The notes below the pieces were generated by a model that saw only the letters and a list, made by a program, of their open reading frames with translations, did no database searches and had not been told where the DNA came from. A program made the position numbers and the translations under genes. Shown here piece after piece: positions 1 through 9,754 of a stretch of DNA of 37,305 bases (within the stretch, counting starts at the first letter, position 1; the number at the start of each line of letters is the position of its first letter). The DNA lies in contig MU858317.1 of the NCBI GenBank assembly GCA_033297075.1, positions 1 to 37,305 of the forward strand, in the 5' to 3' direction. Origin of the DNA: Rhypophila decipiens (taxonomy: Eukaryota > Ascomycota > Sordariomycetes > Sordariales > Naviculisporaceae).

Positions 1-93
1 ACAATTCTAAGGCTAGCTTGCAGCTTAGAATTTGGCATCCTTTTTAAGGAGGTTTGGCCTAGTGGTGTGGTTCTAGATTCCCAAATCGTCACA
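1..93 (+). repeat. Left terminal inverted repeat (93 bp)
   Basis: Positions 1-93 are the reverse complement of 37212-37304 with one mismatch (A at 15 against G in the other copy). The outer tip holds a 9-bp inverted repeat (aattctaag at 3-11, cttagaatt at 24-32) around a 12-nt loop, so each end can form a hairpin. The two copies lie at the extreme ends of the window and face each other, as the TIRs of a class II DNA transposon do. TIRs near 100 bp occur in fungal Mutator-like elements, but no superfamily can be assigned without the transposase or the target-site duplication, which would lie outside the window. Confidence 0.9.
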
Positions 94-122
94 GTGTGGT
101 TCTAGATTCCCAAATCGTCACA
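65..122 (+). repeat. 29-bp perfect tandem duplication at inner edge of left TIR
   Basis: The inner 29 bases of the left TIR (65-93) are repeated exactly at 94-122. The right TIR has only one copy of this unit, which ends at 37212. The duplication is therefore specific to the left end and probably arose there by slippage or end repair. Confidence 0.95.
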
Positions 123-415
123 AGAGGGGGGGGGGGGTTAGTTAACCGTCGCTCAACACCTACTAACCGGTACTTAACGTATTAGATTTTAACTATTATT
201 TAACAGTTTTATATTGTACTAAATTATAGTAAAATTACACTTAAAATATATTAATGTTGACAAATTTTAAACGTTTATTATACATTTAACTATTAACTGA
301 CGGTTAGATTACCGTATTTTTACAGCAAGCTAACGTTATAGTATTCCGATGTGTTGAGCACCGGTTAGCAGGTGTTGATTGACGGTTAACTGAACCCCCC
401 CCCCTCTCTGTACGG
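123..415. mobile_element. MITE-like AT-rich insertion with inverted terminal repeats
   Basis: An AT-rich core of about 190 bp (roughly 173-359) lies between inverted arms of about 45 bp. The left arm (124-171) starts with a long G run followed by an AGTTAACCGTC motif and ends in ACCGGT. The right arm (360-409) is its imperfect reverse complement and ends in a long C run followed by ctctctgtacgg. There is no coding capacity. Length and structure fit a non-autonomous miniature inverted-repeat element. The left arm lacks the gtacgg tip seen on the right, so the left tip is truncated or mutated. It sits directly against the duplicated inner edge of the TIR and is nested inside the larger element. 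Confidence 0.8.
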
Positions 416-460
416 AGGTGTTGAGTGATGGTTTACTGAACCACCCCCCTCTCTGTACGG
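416..460. repeat. Extra terminal copy of the MITE right arm
   Basis: The stretch 416-460 (aggtgttgagtgatggttt... through ctctctgtacgg) repeats the outer part of the right arm at about 370-415 with several substitutions. It looks like a second, diverged terminus, either from a nested insertion of a related element or from a tandem end duplication. The coding sequence of the neighbouring gene stops 9 bp further on, at 469. Confidence 0.75.
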
Positions 461-468
461 TAATTACA

Positions 469-3400
469 TCACAAGACCGCCTCGGCAGTCTGCAGCCCCG
501 CAACCACCACATCCGCCACAGCCAGCACCCCCACCGCCACAGCCTTGCCCTCCGGGTCCTCCTCGCTACATTCTCCCACCGCAACCGCATACGCCACTCT
601 GCCCACAAACCCAGCCAGATTCGAGACCTCACCCACAATCCCCGCCGACCGCGAGTCACTCTCGCCATCTTCGCCCAACTCATAAAAGTGCCACCCGCTC
701 ACCACCATGCCAGGAATAGTCAAAATGGCATTGACCATCGCCCCCGTGGCTCTCGCGTCATCACCGTCATCACCTAGTATCGTCGTAAAAGCCAGCTTCC
801 ACAGCAAGACGGCGCCGGTCGTGGCCTTGGCTAGGGCAGCCATCGACTTGTTCTGCACGAGCGTTGCTTTGGTGGGCGCGAGAAAGTCAGCGGCGCCGGA
901 ACAGGCGGCTCCGATGGCGCCGAGGACGGCGGAGGGTGTGGCGTAGGGGTTTTTGGACGATTCTGAGGCGGCTTCGAGGGAGGATATGAGGGCGATGAGG
1001 AGCGAGGTTACGCCCGCTATGGAGTGGCCTGCTGTAAAGCTTGTGGATTGTAAGGCGGTGGTCGTCGTGGGGGTGGTGGTAGAAGACGGCACCGGCGACG
1101 TGACGGCATCGAGAACGATAAAGGAAGTAGTAGTATTAGTTACGTTGGATGGCGGTGGTGACACTGTCTGAGGAGGAGGGGAGGAGAAAGGCACGGCCAG
1201 TTCGTCCCAGCTCGTAGCCGAGATGATGGCACTGATGTTGTCGTCACCGCCCGGGAAGGGCGCTGATTCGTCGTTGGCGGCCTTGTAAACGACCGTGTAG
1301 GATACGGCCGCTATCCAAGTAAAGAGGTCGAGGAATGATATGTCGGTCACGCCAAGAGCATTGAGAATGTCGGATATCACGGGGATATGGATCTTGGTGT
1401 CCAACAGGCTGATGGCCGAGCTGGCCAGGTCGACGAGCACGTCCAGGAGCGCATCCACGACGGCCTGCGCACTGGGTAGCACGCCGTCGGCGAGGAGGAT
1501 GGCTGCGATGGCCCTGAGGCCGTCGCCAACGCTCATTGAGTCCAACTTGGTACCAAGCTGCTGCATCAGTTGATGGACAGCGGTGCCAGCCTTGACTTCG
1601 CTGGCCACAACACGGACCAAGACGTCGACGGGGGGGGGGCCCTGGGCAACATTCAACGTGGGCGGCTCGCCACCGGTGACGGTCAAGTTACTGGCGTTGT
1701 TCTGGAAGTGACCAGCGAGCAGCCGGGACCCGGGCGTCTGGCCCTTGGTAGGGCTCGAGGCGGTGCCGGCGCATGGCTTGGACGCCGGGTTCCCGAGCAG
1801 AGTTGACCAGTCGCTGATACCGGCCCACGTGTTGATGGCCTGCTCGGCTGCCGCAATCTGGCCATTAAATGCTGCCTTGGCGGCCGGCAAGTTGTTGGCC
1901 TCGTTTTGAAGATATAGCTAGACGACACTGGTCATCACATCCTTGGTCCGGCGAATGTCGTCCCATTCAAACAGAAACTCGACGAAGCGGACCACGTCCT
2001 CGATGGCTGTCTTGACGGCCTTGAAAACCCACTCAACAGCGCCAACGACAGCATCCACCGTGTCAAGCGCCGCACGGTAGACGCCACCAGCGATGGTGGC
2101 TATGAAGTGCCAGGTGTCACTGATGGCGTCCTTGACGAGGCTGACGGCGGCTTCCACACCAGACTTGAGCCATCGAAAGAGATCCCCTGCTGCAATGGAC
2201 AGACCTGATTCGACACTGCTCATGGAGGATGCTAGGAACATACTTGTTGGAACGACAGATGTCGGATGTTGTGAGGCGGGAGTAGTCTGGACCTCTGTAT
2301 AGACGCTCTTGAGCGTGGCCAAACCTTTAGCCAGAGCAGTGGCATCCGTGCTCGAGGTGGACGGGTCTACAAGTGGTGTCGTTTGATGGCACACCAATGT
2401 AGCCACCTGCCACAGAGCCTGGGCGGATGGTCGCGCTTCGAAGCTCATCCTCGGAGGAACCGAAAGCTGTCAACTTCTGCAAAGACTTGTCCATTGGGCT
2501 GATGGTTGTCCAAGTCCGACTCCCATCCGCCGACACATTGATGGCAGTGCCGGTGATGTCCGCGGTTGCCTCTATCACCGTCACGGAACCTGACCTGTCT
2601 GCTTGGACGGGTATCGGCGTCTGTCCCAGTACGTAGTAGCAGCCGTTGATATATACAGGAGCGCGGGTCTTGGTCGAGAGTAGCAGCTCAACATCACCGG
2701 GGGCTGGAAGATCATAATTGTCCTGGTCCGCAGCAGCAACCTGGATGGCGGTGGTGTAAGACTTGAAAGACAAGGCTTTCTCTGAAATTGGCGCGGCGAG
2801 CTTAATCTCCTGTGCACGCCAAGCGTTGGATGCCGAGCCCGTTGCCTGCATCAGCCTCTGGAGCTTCCCACCGCCCGATGCAAAGATGGTGTTTCCTCCG
2901 TCTGCTACGTTGCTGTAAGCCGAGACATGCTCGATGCCGCTCAGAATGGGCACAGGAGTGCTCCAAGCCCCTGGGAGGGACACTTGGGCGTCAGGATACG
3001 AGAGGTAGTAGACCTGGTCGTCACCATTCTTGTCCCAGAGTGTTGTGATGTCTTTTTCGGTCATGGCATGAGCTTGTCAGTCCCGCTCATGAATCCGCTG
3101 GTGACCAGAGCCATCCCAGGCTTGCTTGACCCTTGCGTGTCGGCCGCAAAACGGTAGAGCGTGGAGCTGCTGATGGCATACAGGTCAGTGGTTTGGTCAA
3201 CATTGCGAGCCGTGGCCATGGCAGTGGGCGATGCTCCGCCAGGCAGCGTCAGAAGAGCGGGAAGAGGCGGGCCAGCACCGAACTCATTAAGGATGGGCAC
3301 GTAGGAAAGCTGAGCGGCTCCGGCAACGGTACCCGACGTGTAAACACCATCGGTAGTGTTTTGAGCCATCCTTCCAATGCAGCTTTGGTAGCTGCCATCC

Positions 3401-4104
3401 TCAATGTCAACTGGAACGTCATGCTTCACCCAGTAGCTGCCAGTCGCCTTGGACGGGTCGATGTAATAGCGCGCAATGTCCTTGGTCTGCCCCTGAGCAG
3501 AACGATCAATGTCAACGATGAGATACTGCTGGCCAGCACTCGTCGTCGTCGTCGTCTCTGCAAAGAGGATTCCTGCAATCTTGATGGACGACGATGGCGA
3601 CTGGCCAACGGCATCAAACGGATACGAGGTCCAGGCTGGCTTGTTGGCCACCCAAGAAGTGTCCGAGTTGCTGTTACCCATCGATGTAAGCAGATGATCG
3701 GATCCGCCCGCTGAGACGGCCATGGCGAGACTGATGCTTTGGTCGAGGGCGCTCTGTCCGGCGTCAAAGGTGCGTACGGTGACGTCGTTCTGGCCTGCAA
3801 ACTGTCCCTGAATTGCTGCAGTGGACAGGTCGAAAGTCTCCCATCCAGTCACCGTCGCGCCGCTCGTCTGGTGGATAACATGAAGGACGGACGACGTATC
3901 GAGGGCGAAAAGCAAGCCATAGCCATCACTGGTCTGCAGTGCCTCGAATTTGCCTTGTGGAGACACGACTTGGCCTTGAAGGTAGTTCTGCATCAAGTCG
4001 GATTTATACGTCAGGCTGAAAGCACCAGTGCCAGCGGCCACAGCAGCGGTTGGCGCAGCTGGAAAATTCAGGGGAGGGCTAAGAATGTCAGGCGTGGTCA
4101 GCAT
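469..4104 (-). pseudogene. Broken beta-propeller/hydrophobic-helix protein gene
   Basis: Four open segments read leftward as one gene of roughly 1,200 codons. From 4104 to 3061 and from 3064 to about 2400 the protein has repeated propeller-like strands with Trp/Tyr and Asp pairs. From about 2448 the product becomes helical and hydrophobic, with several possible membrane or pore-like helices. I see three breaks: a shift of -1 type at about 3061-3075, where one frame ends in TGA overlapping the next ATG; a compensating +1-type shift between about 2365 and 2448; and an in-frame TAG at 1918-1920, after which the same frame continues at once with sensible coding sequence down to the stop at 469. 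No obvious introns explain the shifts. I do not recognise the family. It could instead be two or more short genes coupled by the ATGA overlap, but continuity of the fold type argues for one decayed gene. It lies 59 bp downstream of the 581-aa gene on the same strand. Confidence 0.7.
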
Positions 4105-4163
4105 GCTGATTTGTTATGCAGGTAAAGCTGAGGAAGGCTGAGTCTCACTCGGATCTAGGTAGG

Positions 4164-5909
4164 TTATACCGTTATATCGCATATCAGGTCCTGCCCCTGT
4201 GAGAAGCTGGCCGACTTGTACGTGAACACCTTCGCGCCAGGGAAGACGAAATTCTGCAAGCCGTTGAAAGGAATCGGCTGCAGGCTGGTGGAGACCAGGT
4301 CGTTTATGTCGCCCTTGATTCCGTTGACAAGGTCGTTGATGCCGGTGAAGGCGTTGACAATGCCACTCCGGACTGCCGACTGGGAGTTGTCGTCGGTGGT
4401 GGACGCACCCTGTTGTGTCTGCAGGACGCCATTCTGGTCGACCGAGATGTTGTACGTGTCGGTGATTGTCTTGTCATAGGGGTTGATGGTATCCCCGGTG
4501 TTATCCCATTCGGCAAAGACCTTGACCCAAAGTCTTTGTTTGACCTGCATGGTTGTTCCAGAGAAGTACACGTCGCACGTGTAATTGGGAGTAATGGAGA
4601 GCTCCCCATATGTCGCCCCCGACTTATCATCGTTGGTAGAATAACTGCTGTAGGCGATGCTGATCACAGGCTGAGTCACATCGGGTGGAAAAGTGTTTAC
4701 GAGATTGACCAGGGCGGTCTGAGGCTTCGCTCCAGGCTTCAAGTCGTATTGGTACTCCACTTGCCCCAAAGCATGGGCGGTAACGTCGGTTGTGGCCGTG
4801 TAGCACGATTCACTGACCACGAGCAGTAACTGATCTAGTACAAGTTGCGCTATGACGTTGCGGTTGATGGCAATGACGCCGCTCTGGTTGTCAACGTCCT
4901 GGGGCAGCACCCAGTTCCAACCGAAGGCTGTCACAGGGGACAGCGTGTTGGTGGTGGAACAGATGTAGTCGAGCGTGGTGACCGAAGACTGGAGCGGCGT
5001 CGGATTCGGGATCTGCACACCACCCGCGTCTTGGAGAGGACTGACCTGGCGCGTATACGCGGCCAGCTGCAGCTGAGAAGCATCACTAACCTTCTGCGAT
5101 ACAGCCGTTACCGCGACTAGCGGCAGGCCCTGACTCTTGGCGCTTGTACTGTAGAGGGCAACGAAGGATTTCTGCAAGACATCCATGGCGTTGGAGCCTG
5201 GTGGGACACCCCCGAATGTAGGGAGGACCTGCAGCAAGGCGCTATCGAGGTCGAAGGCTAGCTGCTGCAGACTAAAGGTCGTGCTCGACAGGTTCTGCAT
5301 CTGGTTTTGGAGCTGAGTCGCCAAGGCCGGATGTGCCAGGAAATAAGGCGTCTGGAGCTTCTTGTCGAGATCCTGTACAACAAGATCAACTTGGGTCTCG
5401 ACATACCACGGCGTGCCGGCTGGCTGGCTCCAAACATTCCAATGGCCCTGGCTGGGGTGCTTCCCGAAGCCGGATAGTGCGGGCGAGTTCTGGATGACCT
5501 GAAGCTGGGAGCAGAACATGTTGAAGCCCACGTTGTTGGGGCTGCTGCCGAGAGTGACAACTGGCGGTAGGTCGGCGGGCGCAATTCCGGGGGGCAGGCC
5601 GAGCTGCATCTTGACACCGGCGGCAAACGAGTTTTCACTGAGGGTTGCGATGCGTGGGTCGTCGTACGCAGTGCCATCGGGAATGTCGAATGGGTTCACC
5701 TGGCCAGTGAGCTTGAGAAGATCCTCGAGGGCGATTTGTTGGGTCGGATTGCCCTCGTCATCGGCAAGGAAGCAGAGGTAGGTCTCGGGCTGATTGCCAT
5801 TGGTAAGGAATTCGAGTAGGCCCGAGTTGATGCTTGCTTGTGTCGTTGCGACGACAAAGTCACACCCGTACTTGGGGCCTGCGAGGAAAGAGGCGTTGGC
5901 AGAAGTCAT
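4164..5909 (-). CDS. 581-aa protein, paralogue of the TcA-adjacent 798-aa protein; possible TULIP/P47-like
   Basis: A single uninterrupted frame starts at an ATG with AAAC in front (purine at -3) and ends at 4164. The N-terminus carries the pattern D-x-V-V-A-x-T-Q-x-x-I-N (about residues 16-27). The C-terminus ends with an F-x-F-P-G...F...D-L-I-x-x-I-T pattern. Both patterns recur in the 798-aa product of 21957-24623, as does a beta-rich D-T-[YF]-x-x-[SW] stretch ahead of the end, so I infer common ancestry. There is no signal peptide or membrane segment. The opening resembles the start of TULIP/P47-type proteins known from bacterial toxin gene clusters, but this is weak pattern resemblance. 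It lies upstream of, and on the same strand as, the broken propeller gene. The exact molecular role is unknown; an accessory role in the toxin locus is an inference from position and paralogy. Confidence 0.8.
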   Translation of the reverse strand: MTSANASFLAGPKYGCDFVVATTQASINSGLLEFLTNGNQPETYLCFLADDEGNPTQQIALEDLLKLTGQVNPFDIPDGTAYDDPRIATLSENSFAAGVKMQLGLPPGIAPADLPPVVTLGSSPNNVGFNMFCSQLQVIQNSPALSGFGKHPSQGHWNVWSQPAGTPWYVETQVDLVVQDLDKKLQTPYFLAHPALATQLQNQMQNLSSTTFSLQQLAFDLDSALLQVLPTFGGVPPGSNAMDVLQKSFVALYSTSAKSQGLPLVAVTAVSQKVSDASQLQLAAYTRQVSPLQDAGGVQIPNPTPLQSSVTTLDYICSTTNTLSPVTAFGWNWVLPQDVDNQSGVIAINRNVIAQLVLDQLLLVVSESCYTATTDVTAHALGQVEYQYDLKPGAKPQTALVNLVNTFPPDVTQPVISIAYSSYSTNDDKSGATYGELSITPNYTCDVYFSGTTMQVKQRLWVKVFAEWDNTGDTINPYDKTITDTYNISVDQNGVLQTQQGASTTDDNSQSAVRSGIVNAFTGINDLVNGIKGDINDLVSTSLQPIPFNGLQNFVFPGAKVFTYKSASFSQGQDLICDITV

Positions 5910-6767
5910 GTTTGCTGGTGTTGGTATGATGATCTCTTTGCTGATCCTGGTGAGCGGCCGGGGTGATTTTTGATGTTCCGATGATTGAGCGGTGGTGGTT
6001 GGGCTTTCTCAAATTGCTCTTACCACGGGCTGTTGCTTGCACTTATCTACCTCGTCAACGGACCTCTGTCGCGATCCTTTCCGGACTCCCATATTCTTCA
6101 CATCCTGATCTTTGGCCCAGGTCGATTCTGTTTTCGGATACACGACCGAAGTCTAAACCCAGACTCCCGCGATAGGTTCAATGCCCCGGGTCAAAGGCTG
6201 GCTGAGCATGAAAATTGTCGCTCTTGAACTGCACATCGCGATTGAGACTAGAGCTCAATTGTGTCTCAGTTTCCCACTAGCGTAGTCGATGGCTGCCCAT
6301 TTTCAGCTTACCAGCTGGGGCTATCGGAAAATATGGACAGCTGAGCTGGGCCCGCTGCCCATACCTTAATCAAACGGTAGCAGAAGGTGTTCTAGAACTT
6401 ATAGTGTGAGTAACGATGCATGATATCGAAACGCGGGAATGACACAAGTTCAGGACCAGTTTAAGGGCACTGCGAGATTGGGAGAGGAGAGTTCAAGTCC
6501 AATGGGAAGAAGCAGTTGGCCAAAGGGCTGGTCGGTGGCTTCTGATTGGTTGGCGTTGGCGGTGCAGAAGGTACGACCGCTCAACTCCCTGGCAGCCACT
6601 CCGCTGCGCATCGGTCCAGGTCGTCTCTCACCGCCTTCACAACGGACCTATCCTTCCTTCCCGGAACTTACATCAAATTAAAAAGCGATTATTGCAGCGG
6701 GTGCTATCACGCCCGGCCCACCGGAAGCAATCTTGCCTAACCGCGGACGCCTCTGCTGTCGACTCGA
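5910..6767. promoter_or_regulatory. Divergent intergenic region (~860 bp) between the 581-aa gene and the G-alpha-like gene
   Basis: The two genes are transcribed away from each other, so this region must hold both promoters. An inverted CCAAT element (attggt, 6545-6550) lies about 220 bp upstream of the rightward ATG. I see no convincing TATA box and no conserved coding sequence. Short open frames here look random. Confidence 0.5.
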
Positions 6768-7709
6768 ATGTTCACCAAAATGGGAGTCCACGAAAAGGAC
6801 AATGATTTCGAGACTGATAGGTCGACCAAGGAGGAAACCGATAGCACCGCGTCGTTGCTCATCCACCATGATAACGATTTCCAACCGGCATGTCCGATTA
6901 CCTCACTTCCAATATATGCGCGCACCGATGCAAGCTTCCGCTCCCGGGTGCCTTCTCTGCGCTGGCTCGAGCACATCCTACCAACGAGACATGAAATCGA
7001 AGCCAAGAAAAGGTCACGGGCTATTGACCGATCCATCATGGAAGACGAAGAAAGGCGGCGTCGAGAACACAAGATCATTGTCCTTGGGTCTCGGTCCGGA
7101 GATGATATCATCAAGACGATGAGAAAAGAACAAGCTCGGCGCACAGTCGATACTCACATCGACCCCGAGGTTCACGACAGCATCGTCGACGTCCGCGTTC
7201 CTGTTTCCGAGAACTTCACAGCCCATTTATTCAACCTCCCCCGTCGAATGAACAGTCGGGAGCGCAAAAACTGGATTCATTTTTTCCAGGATGGTTTAAA
7301 AGCCGTGTTCTTTGTGGTGGACCTGGATATCTACAACAAGACTCTCTTCGAAGCACCAGAAGAAAACCAGATGCAGGAGTCCATTATGCTCTTCGAGAGC
7401 ATAGCCAACTCGACGTTTTTTGAACAGGCCACTCCCGTACTAATCTTTAACCGAGTCGAAGTATTGAAGGAGAAACTGGCACGCTATTCCTTTAAGAAGG
7501 ACTTTCCAGACTATGCTGGCGACGAAAATGATATAGAGGCCATGGTGGAGTACCTTGTCGGTCAGTTCAACCAGGGGGTGAAGGACCTATTAAGGGGTCG
7601 AATCCCGGGCTACGCTTTACCGGCTGAGGAGCACGTCATGTTTGAACAAGTTGTCAGAGCTACTGAGGAGAATGTTCTGCCATTCTCTGAAGATGGAAGA
7701 GTCTTATAA
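6768..7709 (+). CDS. G-alpha-like protein with degenerate nucleotide-binding motifs
   Basis: The 313-aa product aligns by eye to heterotrimeric G-alpha subunits. It has a beta1/P-loop region near residue 103, the switch II helix with a RERKNWIHFF motif, the LFESIANSTFF stretch, and a beta5 strand followed by a FNRVEVLKEKL motif. The key GTP-binding motifs are changed. The P-loop GxGESGKS position reads GSRSGDDI and so has no Lys-Ser. The DxxGQ position reads NLPRR. NKxD reads NRVE. No TCAT motif is visible. Most of the all-helical domain is missing. It should not bind GTP in the usual way, so a pseudo-GTPase or a decaying paralogue are both possible. Its N-terminus shares a TASLL-[IV]-H motif with the gene at 35408-37216, which places both in one fungal family; this copy lacks the Helo-like N-domain. 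The ATG is the first one after an in-frame TAA 30 bp upstream. Confidence 0.75.
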   Translation: MFTKMGVHEKDNDFETDRSTKEETDSTASLLIHHDNDFQPACPITSLPIYARTDASFRSRVPSLRWLEHILPTRHEIEAKKRSRAIDRSIMEDEERRRREHKIIVLGSRSGDDIIKTMRKEQARRTVDTHIDPEVHDSIVDVRVPVSENFTAHLFNLPRRMNSRERKNWIHFFQDGLKAVFFVVDLDIYNKTLFEAPEENQMQESIMLFESIANSTFFEQATPVLIFNRVEVLKEKLARYSFKKDFPDYAGDENDIEAMVEYLVGQFNQGVKDLLRGRIPGYALPAEEHVMFEQVVRATEENVLPFSEDGRVL

Positions 7710-7921
7710 GTTGATCTGGACGAGCGTCTGAAGAATATAAAAGGAGATATTGGTCCAAAGTGGTAGCACCCGTAAGCTGCGCGGTTCTCCTTTGCTGGAG
7801 AAAATGGCCACCGCTTTCGTGTCTCTCTCGCGTCCAAGAAATAATGTGCATCGCTAATGCAAACCAAAGTGAAAGGCAAACACACAGTCAGATTCCTCCT
7901 AAATGTCAGGTCGGCACGCAC

Positions 7922-8845
7922 TCAAAGCCCACGAACCTTCTCTCCCGCCCAGATAACCGCCTTTCCAGTCTTTCCATACGTGCGAAGCCAGTAGATGCGC
8001 AATGCCGTCATCACAACCATCAGCGTCCACCGATCTCCGAGCTCGCCGGTGAGCCCAGCGCCCTTGAGTTCCAGCGTGAATATGCGGGTCAAGTCTATAA
8101 CGTTGGCAAACACCAGTTCGGCGAGGATCTCCCCTTGCTCGGGCAAGTCGTCTGCGGCTTCAGCTGAGGACGACGGCGAGCTGATAGTGGTCGGCCGGGG
8201 GCAACGTAGCAAGACAAAACGATGGCCTTTTGTTGGCGTATCTGTATCAGCAAAACCAGCAGCAGCAGAGGCGCTGCTGCTGCCACTACCTCCGTTCTCG
8301 TTTGTCGTCGTCGCGAGGCCGTTGGCATCCACCCACTCAAACTCCTCGCGCTCCCGCATCTTGACACCGACCTCGATCGCAAATCGGAACGTAACATGGC
8401 GAGCACCGTTACCCTCGGTTCCGGCCGCGGCAGTACTGGTCGTAGACGCGCGCAGGATCTCTTCGACAAGATCGCGAGTGGGGTTCTTGGCCTCGAGGTC
8501 GACAGGCGGCAGCAGAATGACGCTCTCGAGACTAAATGTCGAGATCCACACAGGTAGGCGGGTCTCGTCGCCCGCAGCTGCCAGCACCGGCTCCTTATTC
8601 GTGACGCCATTGCGAACGTACAGACCCGGATGGAAGTTCAGCGGCCCGCGGGGTGTGTAGCCGTAGTGGATGTCGACGAGGTAGAGCAGGTCGTCTCTAC
8701 TGGCGCCGCTACACAGACGGAGACTTCTGAATGCCGTCGTCAGCCCGGAGAAGTTGGAGTGGAGCGACGTGACCGGGGGAAACGGCGTGTAGCCGTAGAA
8801 GGCGACGTGCTCCTTTCGGAGCAGTGCGTGGTTGGCGGGCTCCAT
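7922..8845 (-). CDS. Hypothetical 307-aa fungal protein
   Basis: The frame is open further upstream to 9088, but that extension is low-complexity and hydrophobic in a way typical of leader DNA. The ATG at 8845 begins the part that looks like a folded protein, so I chose it. The product has a conserved-looking N-terminal half with a DIHYGYTPRGP motif and then a Ser/Ala/Gly-rich variable stretch at about residues 180-240. It closes with an LTGELGDRW...LRIYWLRTYGKTG helix. No catalytic motif, signal peptide or clear transmembrane helix is evident. I do not recognise the family. It converges with the G-alpha-like gene, with 212 bp between the stops. Confidence 0.6.
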   Translation of the reverse strand: MEPANHALLRKEHVAFYGYTPFPPVTSLHSNFSGLTTAFRSLRLCSGASRDDLLYLVDIHYGYTPRGPLNFHPGLYVRNGVTNKEPVLAAAGDETRLPVWISTFSLESVILLPPVDLEAKNPTRDLVEEILRASTTSTAAAGTEGNGARHVTFRFAIEVGVKMREREEFEWVDANGLATTTNENGGSGSSSASAAAGFADTDTPTKGHRFVLLRCPRPTTISSPSSSAEAADDLPEQGEILAELVFANVIDLTRIFTLELKGAGLTGELGDRWTLMVVMTALRIYWLRTYGKTGKAVIWAGEKVRGL

Positions 8846-8963
8846 GGCTGTCGTCGAGTGAGGGCGGCGGGGTGTGAGGATCGTGAGAAATGAAAAGTGG
8901 TGGGGTAATAGCAACGAAAGTGGCCAGATTTGCGCAGAGAACATCAGATGAGATTTTAAGCAC

Positions 8964-9070
8964 ATGTCCAAAATCGGAACTAGGAATCTGATAGAGGAGG
9001 ATAAAATACCTACGAGTCTATGTCTAAAATCTGAACCAGGAATCTGATAGAGGATGATAAGATACCTACA
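8964..9070 (+). repeat. Two-unit tandem repeat, 56-bp period
   Basis: Unit 1 starts at 8964 (atgtccaaaatcggaac) and unit 2 at 9020 (atgtctaaaatctgaac). Both continue through aggaatctgatagagga and end in a gatacctac-like stretch, with about seven substitutions between them. It lies about 120-225 bp upstream of the ATG of the 307-aa gene and could hold duplicated regulatory sites. Confidence 0.9.
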
Positions 9071-9640
9071 GCGCTTAATTGAGAACAACCCCTTAGACTC
9101 TCTTGCAGTCGAGTATCCGTCTACGTGGATTACCTTGTTACTTCATCTGGTTACTGAGGTTTTGACGTATAACTTGGTCTTCCGGGCATATCAAAATTTC
9201 TCACAAATCCTTACGATTATGTGATTCACTGGCAAAAGCCGGGCCGGGTTTGTCTATGAAGCGACTTCACGAAACCTGTGACCTGTTGGTATTTGGTGCG
9301 ATGAACTCGGATAAGCCTCTGAATTTCGGAACATGACGGGGGATGTGCTTTGCTTGTACCACCTGCTTGATCAAGTTGGAGAGAGGCTGGGACGGTTTGC
9401 GAGATTCCTTTCTTATTACTTCCCAATATTTCTACTGGTTATTTCTTATGCTCGTTTCCTGGCAGTGCCATATAATACTAGGCTATCATACAAATCTCTA
9501 AGATTGGTACGGAGTATGTAAAGTCTTCCTTCATTGATGAATTCATTAACGGAAACAGCAAAGAAGCAACGTTCAAGGTCTGAATGCCTTGTACAAAATC
9601 GGATACTTCCATCCCGGCGTCAGACAAACAATCACCGATA

Positions 9641-9754
9641 TAGCCCATATATAATTAGCAACTCGACACAACCAACCCCGGACTCTTGAACTTCGCGGGG
9701 AGCTTAGCCCCGTATCTTTCTCTCCCCACCAGCTCGCCACAACCATCTTCACAC
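9641..9754 (+). repeat. Leader direct repeat, copy 1
   Basis: Matches 13270-13389 in direct orientation at a distance of 3,629 bp, beginning with tagccca and running through aactcgacacaaccaacccc and gctcgccac. Nearly all differences are transitions, and in copy 1 they are biased towards T and A. The TATATAA box at 9648-9654 falls in the region where copy 2 reads CGCATAA. Confidence 0.85.
9648..9654 (+). promoter_or_regulatory. TATA box candidate
   Basis: A TATATAA heptamer lies about 410 bp upstream of the ATG at 10061. It is inside repeat copy 1, and the equivalent bases in copy 2 are CGCATAA, so this box is not shared by the two copies. Its use in transcription is unproven. Confidence 0.35.

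Noticed and set aside
3061..3064. ATGA overlap as a bacterial-style translationally coupled gene pair
   Set aside because: The sequence on both sides reads as one continuous propeller-like fold in a eukaryotic setting, so a single-base frameshift is the simpler explanation.
8846..9088. 81-residue N-terminal extension of the 307-aa protein
   Set aside because: It overlaps the tandem repeat, is low in protein-like character, and the ATG at 8845 is better placed.
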